NCBI RefSeq assembly: GCF_900461105.1
Contig: NZ_UFWZ01000001.1
Coordinates: 2,108,001-2,172,000 of the forward strand
Direction of reading: 5' to 3'
Origin: Clostridium putrefaciens
Lineage (GTDB): Bacteria > Bacillota > Clostridia > Clostridiales > Clostridiaceae
DNA: 64,000 bases
A program made the translations under genes and the position numbers. Positions 28,523 through 36,774 of the stretch are shown in pieces (position 1 is the stretch's first letter; every line of letters begins with the position of its first letter). The notes below the pieces were generated by a model that searched no databases, was not told where the DNA came from, and saw only the letters and a program-made list of their open reading frames with translations.

Positions 28523-29785
28523 CTATCTAGACAACCTTTTAGCAAACATATTTCCTGCAATACCACCTAAAGTCATAAAAATTAAGAATACCCAGCCTGA
28601 AAGTGAAAAGTTTGCGATAGGTGTATATAATGCTCCAACGTTACATCCATTAGCAAATCTAGTGCCTAATCCCATGGTAATTCCACCTAGTGCATATAGT
28701 AATGAATCCTTTACTGTAATATTCATCTCAGACATAAAGGACTTGATAAACTTACCAGAAGTTAATAAATAAATAATTGTTCCTATAAGGATACCAAAGT
28801 TTTGTACTGAAACAGCATTCTGAAAGAATGGCTGCATATATGCCTTTGCAGGTATCTTTGTAAAGGACTGAAGTGACTCTGGTGAAACTCCAAATATCAT
28901 CAAAAATTTACCAAACCAAATTCCATAAGGAGTAGATGCTCCCCAGCCGCCTTTAGTAACACCCATAAGTAAAGTGAACAATATGCTTATTACTACAGCG
29001 CCTTGAACTAAAGTCCATGGCTTTACAAATAGCCTATTATAAGTTTCCTTACTTAATAACTTATAGTTTTTTGTATCTAATACTTCCTTATTATCTTGTA
29101 TTCTTTCCATAAAATGACCAGTATATGTGTTTTTGTTATTACGACCTTTTTCATAGCAATATGCTAAAAATACAACAACTCCACAAAATAAAGCTGTTAA
29201 TATTAATGCACCTAAATATCCTTCAAGTCCATCCCATTTAAATAAATCAGGAAGGAACACACCACCTGCTAACTTTTCACCTACTGGTGTTGAAAACCAA
29301 GATTTTGATACCCAATCTGAAGTGTTTTGTATAGGAAATCCAAGAAATACACCCAGTCCAAAAAACACCAATGTGATAGAAGCTCTTGGTAAAGCTGTAA
29401 TTAAATCTGTAAGCACTCCTGAAGCGCAGCAAGATGAAAATGCCATACCAAATCCAAATAATAATCCCCCCACAAGCAATCCAAGATTAATAGGATTAAT
29501 CCAAAGATCATAGGTAGTAGGGTCTGCCTTAAATAAGAATGAAGTACTAAGTAAGGCGGATATAAAAAATAGAAACATAAGAGTCCTCATTAATTTTGTT
29601 GACCCTGTATTAAATGCGCGATTTATGCTTCCAGCAAATCCTGTATATGCTCTAGATAAAGTGTACCCAAACCCTACACCAACTAAAAGTCTAAAAAATA
29701 GCAAGTCTGTTTTTAAAAGTATTCCACCTAAGTATAATACTAATAAAATTACTACACCACCGAAAATTTGTTCATGTTTTTTCAT
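28523..29785 (-). CDS. YeeE/YedE (TsuA-type) sulfur-compound transporter
   Basis: The 420-residue membrane protein has two pseudo-symmetric halves, each with YeeE/YedE repeats. The cysteine motifs FSSCCASGV in half 1 and FANGCNVGALY in half 2 match the conserved cysteines through which TsuA passes thiosulfate. It is first in an operon with the CoADR-rhodanese and an APC permease (33-bp and 11-bp gaps). Together they read as uptake of thiosulfate or another sulfane-sulfur compound, reduction, and exchange of a sulfur metabolite. Confidence 0.9.
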   Translation of the reverse strand: MKKHEQIFGGVVILLVLYLGGILLKTDLLFFRLLVGVGFGYTLSRAYTGFAGSINRAFNTGSTKLMRTLMFLFFISALLSTSFLFKADPTTYDLWINPINLGLLVGGLLFGFGMAFSSCCASGVLTDLITALPRASITLVFFGLGVFLGFPIQNTSDWVSKSWFSTPVGEKLAGGVFLPDLFKWDGLEGYLGALILTALFCGVVVFLAYCYEKGRNNKNTYTGHFMERIQDNKEVLDTKNYKLLSKETYNRLFVKPWTLVQGAVVISILFTLLMGVTKGGWGASTPYGIWFGKFLMIFGVSPESLQSFTKIPAKAYMQPFFQNAVSVQNFGILIGTIIYLLTSGKFIKSFMSEMNITVKDSLLYALGGITMGLGTRFANGCNVGALYTPIANFSLSGWVFLIFMTLGGIAGNMFAKRLSR

Positions 29786-30165
29786 AATTTTCTCTCCTTT
29801 ATTATATAATGGATTTTGAATCCCGATTTGTTAATTAATTAACCGTTTCGACAATTATATCACAAATTCTACAAAAACTTAACGTTAATTTTTTACTCTT
29901 TTACTTATGTAATCGGTAACACGTAACATTTCTTAATAAACATTAAATACTATTATGTAACACCACTTAAAATTCCAATAAAATATTATTGTCATAGTTA
30001 TTCTTTTTTTTTGCAAACAAAAAAAAGCCTGTCAAAGTGGATTTACTTCACTTCAATTAGCTCTTTCTTACAATGTTTTGTTAAATTAAAAATCTAGTCT
30101 ATATATAACTTAAAAATGACTGAAATAACCTTTTATTTTAAATTCTTTCACTAGTTTTCTACTTC
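29786..30165. other. Upstream region of the sulfur operon
   Basis: About 380 AT-rich bases. A perfect 14-bp palindrome GTTAATTAATTAAC (29830-29843) lies 45 bp before the transporter start and could be an operator. GTAACAC occurs more than once near 29910-29965. No S-box or T-box elements were seen and no coding sequence was found. Confidence 0.5.
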
Positions 30166-30300
30166 TTAAAACTTATAAGGTATATCTCCCTGTTTTTCTT
30201 GATATTCTTTGTATTCTTGTGGTTTACGAACTACGTCTTGCCCACAGTGTTTACATTCAGTTGCATTTGAATCAATTGACTCTCCATTAGTTGTTATAAA
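30166..30300 (-). pseudogene. C-terminal relic with a CxxC zinc-ribbon motif
   Basis: An open frame of 44 codons lacks a usable start and is closed upstream by TAA. It ends with TECKHCGQDVVRKPQEYKEY followed by QEKQGDIPYKF, which has the base composition and codon pattern of a real gene end. I do not know the parent protein. It lies just past trpB on the same strand. Confidence 0.4.
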
Positions 30301-30315
30301 TTACTGTCCACTTTT

Positions 30316-31482
30316 TTATTCCCCTAGTATATTAGATAATGTATCCATATCCTTATCTCCTCTTCCAGATAAATTCAATACAATAATATCATCCTTTTTT
30401 GTTTCTTTAGCAAATTTCATTAAATAAGCTATGGCATGAGCACTTTCTAATGCAGGTATAATTCCTTCTACCTTAGTCAAGTATTGAAAAGCTTCTATAG
30501 CTTCATCATCGTTTATAGCTACATATTTAATTCTATTAATAGAATGGAAATAAGCATGTTCTGGTCCAATTCCAGGATAATCAAGACCTGCTGATATGGA
30601 GTAAACTGGCTTTACCTCACCCTTATCGTCTTGAAGTAAATAAGTCATCATCCCATGTATAATTCCTAAGCTGCCTTTAGAAATACTAGCCGCATGATAT
30701 TCTGTGTCAATTCCAAGGCCTCCGGCTTCAACTCCATACATAGCTACGTTATCTTCAATAAACGGATAAAATAAACCCATAGCATTACTACCTCCACCTA
30801 CACACGCTATTAAATAATCAGGTAGCTTTCCTTCCTTTTCTATAATTTGTTTTTTTACTTCATCACCTATGATTCGTTGAAAATCTCTTACCATTGTAGG
30901 ATAAGGATGAGGTCCTACTACAGATCCAATTACATAAAAGGTATCTTCTATATTAGCAGCCCAATGTGTAATAGCCTCATTGGTAGCGTCCTTCAAGGTT
31001 TTTGTACCAGATGTTACAGAGTTTACTTTAGCCCCTAGCATCTTCATCTTTAAAACATTTAAGCCTTGTCTTTCTATATCTTCTTCACCCATAAATACTT
31101 CACAGGGAATATCGAACATGGCACAAATAGTAGCTGTGGCAAGGCCATGCTGTCCTGCACCGGTTTCTGCAATTACCTTCTTTTTACCCATTTTCCTTGC
31201 AAGAAGGACTTGGCCTATTACATTGTTTATCTTATGAGCGCCCGTATGATTTAAATCCTCTCTCTTTAAATAAATCTTACCCCCACCTAGCTTTTTAGTT
31301 AGATTTTCAGCATAATATAATGGAGTGGGTCTCCCTGAATACTCATTACAATAATACATATATTCCTTTTTGAAATCTTCATCTTCTTTTATCTGAGTAA
31401 ACGCCTTTTCTAGTTCAATCAATGGATTCATTAGAATTTCAGCTGCAAATTGTCCTCCGAATTGTCCAAACTTTGCATTCAT
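30316..31482 (-). CDS. trpB: Tryptophan synthase beta chain, stand-alone
   Basis: The 388-residue PLP enzyme joins indole and serine to make tryptophan. The PLP lysine lies in HTGAHKINN (about residue 82), with the glycine-rich phosphate loop [10 protein letters not shown] and the catalytic region ETGAGQHG. It is TrpB1-type in length. ATG 31482 has GGGG 9 nt upstream; ATG 31491 overlaps the RBS. No trpA or other trp gene is adjacent, so it probably works on scavenged or locally released indole. The T-box leader upstream supports tryptophan control. Confidence 0.95.
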   Translation of the reverse strand: MNAKFGQFGGQFAAEILMNPLIELEKAFTQIKEDEDFKKEYMYYCNEYSGRPTPLYYAENLTKKLGGGKIYLKREDLNHTGAHKINNVIGQVLLARKMGKKKVIAETGAGQHGLATATICAMFDIPCEVFMGEEDIERQGLNVLKMKMLGAKVNSVTSGTKTLKDATNEAITHWAANIEDTFYVIGSVVGPHPYPTMVRDFQRIIGDEVKKQIIEKEGKLPDYLIACVGGGSNAMGLFYPFIEDNVAMYGVEAGGLGIDTEYHAASISKGSLGIIHGMMTYLLQDDKGEVKPVYSISAGLDYPGIGPEHAYFHSINRIKYVAINDDEAIEAFQYLTKVEGIIPALESAHAIAYLMKFAKETKKDDIIVLNLSGRGDKDMDTLSNILGE

Positions 31483-31587
31483 ATAAATCATCCCCTTATT
31501 TTTTCTATTAATTGTTTTATAGACCTAGAATTGATATTGAATTCTTCATAATCTGGATACATACTCTAATACCCCTTTTTTAAAGTA

Positions 31588-31965
31588 CAAAAAAAGCACC
31601 TCATCCTTAATCTAAGGACGAAATGCTTAACATTCCGTGTTGCCACCTTGTTTAGATAGTAATCTACATTTATAACAAAAAAACATTTCAATCCTAATCT
31701 AGGACGAAATGTTATAATCTCTTTGCCACCTAATATAGATAGTTTCCTATCTCACTCTTAAGGTACGGAAATACTAATATCTCGATACCCCGTCTTTATA
31801 ACGTAAGACACTCGGCTAGTGGTACTCTCCTAAGATTTAACACCGCTTCTCATGGAACCATTCAACAACCTTTCCGTATCAGGATTCCACCATCCCCGAC
31901 TCTCTAAACCTTTAAGAACTGCTTACTTTTCCCAATCAATGAATTTACTAACTATGTTTTCATAA
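31588..31965 (-). ncRNA. T-box leader of trpB with duplicated antiterminator/terminator
   Basis: On the minus strand a stem I region (AGAGAGTCGGGGATGGTGGA at about 31903-31884) is followed by decision module 1. This has a short stem (AGATAG/CTATCT), a T-box AGGTGGCAAAGAG (about 31719-31731) and a terminator with T7 (31674-31712). Module 2 follows: a short stem (TAGAT/ATCTA), a T-box AAGGTGGCAACACGG (31635-31649) and a terminator with T7 (31588-31628). The terminators share the core ATTTCGTCCT..AGATTA..GGAT, so the module was duplicated without stem I. A candidate Trp specifier TGG is at 31860-31858, but I could not fold stem I to prove it. Confidence 0.85.
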
Positions 31966-32030
31966 TCATAATATACAAATATATTTTTGTCAATAGTTTT
32001 CATTCGACCTTTTTCATTCTTTAAATGTTA

Positions 32031-32477
32031 TCAATATGAAGTGGTTCTATTATTTTTAGGTCGGTAAATAAACACTGTGGATACGAGTACACCAAAGGCA
32101 ATTCCAAATGTTGTCTTGATAGTCTGTAATCCATATTCACCTATCATGCCTATATTTCCTTGTACGACTCCACTCATTGTGTAATACAAGGCTCCCCCTG
32201 GTAATAATGGCACAAGAGATGGCAACATAAAAACCGTGGAAGGTGCTTTCAAAATCCGTGCTATAACCTCTGAATATATGCTTACAACAATAGCTGAAAT
32301 CATATTGCAAATAAAAATGTTATATGTATAATGGTAACATAAAAGATACACAACCCAGGCAATGAAACCACCAACTGTAGCAACCAATAATCTCTTCTTT
32401 TTTACACGAAAATATAACCCAAATCCTATAGTTCCTATTATAGCTGATATAATTTGTACTACTTCTGATTGCGTCAT
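32031..32477 (-). CDS. Threonine/serine exporter family, small subunit (ThrE_2/DUF3815)
   Basis: The 148-residue protein has about five membrane helices with the family pattern SEVIARILKAPSTVFMLPSLVPLLPGGALYY (split here for length: SEVIARILKAPSTVF, then LPSLVPLLPGG). In Corynebacterium ThrE one chain holds both modules; in Firmicutes they are often split as here. Its ATG overlaps the end of the upstream gene by 4 bp, so the two are translationally coupled and probably form one transporter. Export of threonine, serine or a related molecule is inferred from the family. Confidence 0.88.
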   Translation of the reverse strand: MTQSEVVQIISAIIGTIGFGLYFRVKKKRLLVATVGGFIAWVVYLLCYHYTYNIFICNMISAIVVSIYSEVIARILKAPSTVFMLPSLVPLLPGGALYYTMSGVVQGNIGMIGEYGLQTIKTTFGIAFGVLVSTVFIYRPKNNRTTSY

Positions 32478-33253
32478 AAAATCCCTCCTAAAGTAACTAG
32501 CGCAATTGCAAATCCACCTGCAATGGAAAGAGCTATAAGAATAGCTTCTGTCAGCTGTATCATACCTGCAATAGTGTCTCCCAAAAATATAGCTCTCAAA
32601 GAATTAACTAATACTAGTGCAGGAATTAAGAGCATAATATCTCCAATCATAATCTTATCTACATGTACACCAATTCCTATCTTAACAAAGAGTATTGCAA
32701 TAATACCCATCACAATAGATACAAATACTGTATACACAATACGATTAACATCTGGTTTTTTTATAAATGTATCAAAAAGAAACATTAAAAATGCAATAAT
32801 ACAAGAAGCAACGGCATCCCACCCATTTCCACCAAAGAAAACCGTAAATCCTCCTGCTGCACAAAGATATCCTATGCAAAGATCCCATTGTATATACTTA
32901 TTTTGTTTTTTTGGAGATTTAATTTTTAAAAGTTCCTTCCTGATTTCATCTGTAGAAATCTTGTTTTTACAAATATATCTAGACAAAGCATTAGCATCTT
33001 CAATTTTAGAAAGATTTGTTCCATATATTTTTACTCTTCTTATCTGCGTTGCTACTCTTCCATCATTACATTTTGCCGAAGCTATAATTAATGAGGTGAT
33101 TGCAAACACTTTTACATTTTCCAACTGATATGCATTACAAATTCTTGTAATAGAATCCTCAACCCTTCTTATTTCAGCACCACATGCCAGCATTATTTCT
33201 CCAAGGTCAAGAGCTAATTCCAAAATTTCCTCTTCATATATCACTTTATCCAT
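32474..33253 (-). CDS. Threonine/serine exporter family, large subunit (ThrE/DUF1212)
   Basis: The 259-residue protein has a soluble N-terminal part with the DUF1212 signature (GEIMLACGAEIRRVEDSITR) and about five C-terminal membrane helices (GGFTVFFGGNGWDA, PALVLVNSLRAIFLGDTIAG). GTGAGG lies 5 nt before ATG 33253, preferred over an upstream GTG/ATG extension. It pairs with the overlapping small subunit. Solute is probably an amino acid or small carboxylate; direction is not certain. Confidence 0.88.
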   Translation of the reverse strand: MDKVIYEEEILELALDLGEIMLACGAEIRRVEDSITRICNAYQLENVKVFAITSLIIASAKCNDGRVATQIRRVKIYGTNLSKIEDANALSRYICKNKISTDEIRKELLKIKSPKKQNKYIQWDLCIGYLCAAGGFTVFFGGNGWDAVASCIIAFLMFLFDTFIKKPDVNRIVYTVFVSIVMGIIAILFVKIGIGVHVDKIMIGDIMLLIPALVLVNSLRAIFLGDTIAGMIQLTEAILIALSIAGGFAIALVTLGGIL

Positions 33254-33434
33254 ATAAACCTCACTATATATTTTTATCAAACCTTATACATGTACACATA
33301 TAATGTTATTATAAAAATCCTTTTCATTAGTTAAATTGTACCATGAGATTTCTGAAATGGTCAATGAAAATTAGCGTGATTAACCTAGTGAAATCAACTA
33401 TTTAGTGCCTCTTTTGAGGTAGTTTAGTATTCAA

Positions 33435-35048
33435 TCATAAAGATATAACTTCATCTAGATTCTTTTTTGTCTCCTCTGTTAATTGATGAGTTATCATAAT
33501 TACTGTGAGTTTTGGATCTTCCAGAACCTTATTTTCAATAGCATTTCTAGTTTCAAAATCAAGGCCAGATGTCCCCTCATCTATAAACAAAAGCTTTTTA
33601 TTTCGAATAAGTGCTCTTGCAATAGCAATACGTTGTTTTTGTCCTCCAGAAAGGTTTTTACCATTCTCAGTAATTTGATAATCAATTCCACCTGGTTGTC
33701 CTAATATAAAATCCAAAAGAACACTCTTTACAAGTACATCATTTAAAACTTCGTCACTAAATTCCTCACCTAATGTAATATTATAACGGATACTTTCGTT
33801 TAGGATATAAGTATTCTGATCAATGAATCCAACAAGATTTCGAAGACTCTTTTGCTCTATATTACCAAGTTCTACCTCATCATAATAGACTAATCCACCG
33901 TATCCTTTTAAAATTCCTGCTAAGATTTTAATTAATGTTGTCTTTCCTACTCCACTTTTCCCAACAATAGCATATTTTTTTCCCGAATAAAAGGTTAAAT
34001 TTAATCCTGAAAAGAATTCTTTACCATCAGAATAGGAATAATGAAGATCTTTTATTTCAACTTTCATATTTAATTCTTTAATCTCTTTAATCTCTTTAGC
34101 TTCTATAGATCCTTCTAACACTTTAGAATTATTCATAGATGTAATCTTATTATATACTGGAAGTGCAGAATCTATAAGCATCTTTTGACTTACCGCCATC
34201 TGTGCGTTTCCAAAAAAAAGTGAAGCAAGACTCATAAGCCCCACCACAGAACCTGGAGTTATTATTCCCTTAACAACCAATACCCCTGTGGCAATAATAT
34301 AAATCATCTGTGACAATATGGCTACTGTGTTAATAATTGCATTAGAGGAGTAAATAACTTTATTGTATTTATATCGACTATCCTCTAAGTTTGTGGTAGA
34401 CTTAGCAATTTGTATATTCATTTTATCTATACAGTTTTCTGATAAAAACACTCCAAATCCTAACATGATATTCTTAATTTTACTAGTAAAGATACCACTC
34501 TCATGGCTATAATCCTCTGCTACATTTTGCATACGAGGTGCTAGGTATTTAGGAGTAATCATGGTTACTAGTAAGCTTACTGGAAAAATAATAATAAATG
34601 ACCAATGAATCATTGTGGCTCCAATAAGCGATGCTATCACTGAAATTATCTGATTAAGCATCATATAAAAAGGTTTTACTCCATTATTCAATACATAATC
34701 TACGTCCTGAGTTAACCAAGCCACATACATCCCACTATCTTTTGAATTATATTCTTCATAATCATATTCCATAAACTTTTTCGCAATATCAGCTCTTAAA
34801 TCTATGCCAATAGCTTTAACCATTTTTGATTCATACAATCCATATATGTATCCCTGAATAGATTTTAAAATCATTATTCCCAAAACGATTACAAGATATC
34901 TATAGAAATTATCTATATCTTGATTAATAATAGCATCCGTCATATTTAAGTTCATAAAGGAATTAACTACAAGAATAATATTTCCTATAACTAAAAGTGC
35001 TATGATTAATACTGCAAAACCTTTATGCTTAAAATAAATCTTTTTCAT
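33435..35048 (-). CDS. ABC exporter, fused membrane and ATPase domains
   Basis: The 537-residue half-transporter has six membrane helices (residues 1-290) and an ATPase domain with Walker A (GKSGVGKTT), Q-loop (GFIDQNTYIL), signature (LSGGQKQRIAIARAL), Walker B (LLFIDEGTSGLD) and a switch His (ITHQL). It is smaller than typical lipid flippases and resembles peptide or drug exporters. No precursor peptide or modification gene is adjacent, so the substrate is unknown. It has no partner half-transporter next to it and probably forms a homodimer. Confidence 0.88.
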   Translation of the reverse strand: MKKIYFKHKGFAVLIIALLVIGNIILVVNSFMNLNMTDAIINQDIDNFYRYLVIVLGIMILKSIQGYIYGLYESKMVKAIGIDLRADIAKKFMEYDYEEYNSKDSGMYVAWLTQDVDYVLNNGVKPFYMMLNQIISVIASLIGATMIHWSFIIIFPVSLLVTMITPKYLAPRMQNVAEDYSHESGIFTSKIKNIMLGFGVFLSENCIDKMNIQIAKSTTNLEDSRYKYNKVIYSSNAIINTVAILSQMIYIIATGVLVVKGIITPGSVVGLMSLASLFFGNAQMAVSQKMLIDSALPVYNKITSMNNSKVLEGSIEAKEIKEIKELNMKVEIKDLHYSYSDGKEFFSGLNLTFYSGKKYAIVGKSGVGKTTLIKILAGILKGYGGLVYYDEVELGNIEQKSLRNLVGFIDQNTYILNESIRYNITLGEEFSDEVLNDVLVKSVLLDFILGQPGGIDYQITENGKNLSGGQKQRIAIARALIRNKKLLFIDEGTSGLDFETRNAIENKVLEDPKLTVIMITHQLTEETKKNLDEVISL

Positions 35049-35192
35049 ATAACCCCTCCTTCATTCCACGTTTTGCAAGCTACCTTAATTATGGCATTTA
35101 TTCGAGGTATAATCCAGAAATATTTTTTAGAATATTGCGACATAATTTCATAAAATTCTACATTTTATAATGTTATTATTTCAAATAAGTAT

Positions 35193-35256
35193 ACTAAAAG
35201 GGTGCGCTAAATACTAACTTTTATAGTTAGTATAAAACGCACCCTTTGTTTTTTAT
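35193..35256. terminator. Two-part terminator hairpin
   Basis: Outer stem AAAGGGTGCG/CGCACCCTTT (35197-35206 with 35238-35247) plus inner stem ATACTAAC/GTTAGTAT. It lies past the peroxiredoxin gene on the minus strand and upstream of the ABC exporter. Confidence 0.75.
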
Positions 35257-35284
35257 AAAAAGAAGATCCTGGATATATAAGTGT

Positions 35285-35746
35285 TTACAATGTATCTATA
35301 AGCTGAAGTATTTCCACATTTTCAGGAATGTCCTTCATAGAGTTTCCGTAGTGTACATATCTTAGTATCCCATTTTTATCTATTACCATCTGTGCAGGCA
35401 TCCTCCCTAGCTTAAGTAGGTTTACTTTCTGCTCATATAGGTCTAGCACAGAATGCTTTTCATCTGGAATACCATAAAATTGAAGACCATTTTGTTCAAA
35501 GTATGCTTTAAAAGCCTTTGCATTTTCAGGTCCTAGTACAACTATTTCAGTGTCTCTTTTTATAAACTCATTGTAATCTTGATGCAACTGCATCATATGC
35601 TTTTTGCAAAAAGGTCAAGCAAAACCTCTATTAAATACAACCAATACATTTTTCATTTTTCTAAAATTAGAAATCTTGATCTTATTTCCTTTAAAATCAT
35701 AAATTTCAAATTCTGGTGCTTCTTTATTTAATTCCATACTAGCCAT
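35285..35746 (-). CDS. Peroxiredoxin-like selenoprotein (UxxC), in-frame UGA
   Basis: Reading through one TGA at 35617-35615 gives a 153-residue AhpC/TSA-type protein from ATG 35746 (GGAG 8 nt upstream). The N-terminus ELNKEAPEFEIYDFKGNKIK and the body (VLGPENAKAFKAYF, MPAQMVIDKNGILRYVHYG) are typical peroxiredoxin-like sequence on both sides of the TGA. The TGA is codon 44, exactly at the redox cysteine of the thioredoxin fold, giving NRGFA-U-PFCKKHM. A hairpin begins 20 nt after it. Selenocysteine is therefore much more likely than a nonsense mutation. It should reduce peroxides with a thiol donor. Annotation pipelines would report only a 104-residue C-terminal piece from 35596. Confidence 0.85.
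35581..35617 (-). promoter_or_regulatory. Candidate bacterial SECIS element
   Basis: On the minus strand the UGA (35617-35615) is followed 20 nt later by GATGC-AGTT-GCATC (35594-35581), a 5-bp stem with a 4-nt loop containing G and U. Distance and size fit bacterial SECIS hairpins that recruit SelB. An additional perfect palindrome CTTTTTGCAAAAAG lies between. Confidence 0.6.
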
Positions 35747-35833
35747 TTTGCCATCTCCTCACTTTATCTTAATATACATTTAAATTAACTAAAGTTCTAT
35801 AAATTATTTAACTTTTTAATAAAAAATAGTGTT

Positions 35834-35950
35834 TTATTCTCTAGTCCAAGAGAATACATACTCCATATTCTCTGGTAATTTTAATTCTGGTTCACATGTT
35901 ATATCAAAAAATTTTACACTAATGAAATACTCTTTTAATTTTGCGGACTA
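35834..35950 (-). pseudogene. Short C-terminal coding relic
   Basis: A frame without a start codon ends KLKEYFISVKFFDITCEPEL, then KLPENMEYVFSWTRE and a stop. Composition looks coding, but I cannot name the parent and it has no RBS. The rest of 35761-36045 shows nothing else. Confidence 0.35.
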
Positions 35951-36045
35951 TAAATCTAGTTAAAAGAAACAAACTTACCATCTTTCTAAAGTTTATTATA
36001 AGTAAGATTCTCTATACTCTCCTGCTTAAAATTAAATACTTAATA

Positions 36046-36774
36046 TTAAGGTTCAACAAGTCCATATTTCTTTTTTATTCTATCTAACTTTTCAATCATT
36101 GGATTCGCCAAAATAAAGAGAAAAAATATAGTTGCAATGGCATGTACTAAATCAAAAGGAATTCCTGATATATATGTAGCTTTAAGTGCCTTCCAATTTA
36201 GTTTTCCTGTAAACATAACTAAAGCTCCGATATTTATTATGCCACCATATATTACAAAGGTTGCAATACCACCATATATACATAAGGCGCCCCTTTTTTT
36301 AGGTAGCATCCCCTTCTTGAATAAAATCCCTGCCAAAAACCCAATTATTCCAAAACAAAACATTTGCCAAGGAGTCCAAGGGCCTTGTCCAAAGAAAAAG
36401 TTTGATACAAAACCTGTAACTGCGCCGACTAAAAATCCACTTTCTGCTCCAAAGCATACTCCAGAAATTATTACAACGGCTACAACTGGTTTAAATTGTG
36501 GTAACATAAAAAATGCTGCTCTTCCTGCCACACCTATTCCACATAGTACAGAGATTGTTACTAGCTCTCTAGGTTGTGGTTTTCTTTTCTCGAATATCAT
36601 GAAAAAAGGAACCATTGTATAAAGGATTATAAGTAAGCTAATAAAATACTCCTTCCTATCATTTAATACTATAATACCAAATGCCATAGTTATTGGTATT
36701 ACAATTAGAATCATAAATGAAGCTACTATGGTACGTTTACTTAAAGAGTTACCTTTTCCAGTGTTTGATTGCAT
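36046..36774 (-). CDS. ECF transporter S component, probably corrinoid-specific
   Basis: The 242-residue protein has about six to seven membrane helices. The segments VLCGIGVAGRAAFFM and CFGAESGFLVGAVTGFVSNF, and FGQGPWTPWQM, are typical of S components that supply substrate specificity to ECF importers. Its start overlaps the end of the fused ATPase gene by 34 bp. It is the last gene of the seven-gene unit behind the cobalamin riboswitch, so cobalamin or another corrinoid is the expected substrate. Specificity is inferred from context, not from a motif. Confidence 0.85.
   Translation of the reverse strand: MQSNTGKGNSLSKRTIVASFMILIVIPITMAFGIIVLNDRKEYFISLLIILYTMVPFFMIFEKRKPQPRELVTISVLCGIGVAGRAAFFMLPQFKPVVAVVIISGVCFGAESGFLVGAVTGFVSNFFFGQGPWTPWQMFCFGIIGFLAGILFKKGMLPKKRGALCIYGGIATFVIYGGIINIGALVMFTGKLNWKALKATYISGIPFDLVHAIATIFFLFILANPMIEKLDRIKKKYGLVEP

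Noticed and set aside
31588-31740. Two similar hairpin units that could look like a short CRISPR or repeat array
   Set aside because: They contain T-box sequences and terminators with T runs in the right order before trpB; there are no spacers or cas genes.
33435-35048. Bacteriocin or lantibiotic export system
   Set aside because: No precursor peptide, peptidase domain, immunity or modification gene was seen next to the ABC exporter.
35285-35596. A 104-residue truncated peroxiredoxin starting at ATG 35596
   Set aside because: Homology, RBS and a proper start lie upstream in frame through the TGA; the short form would lack the redox centre.
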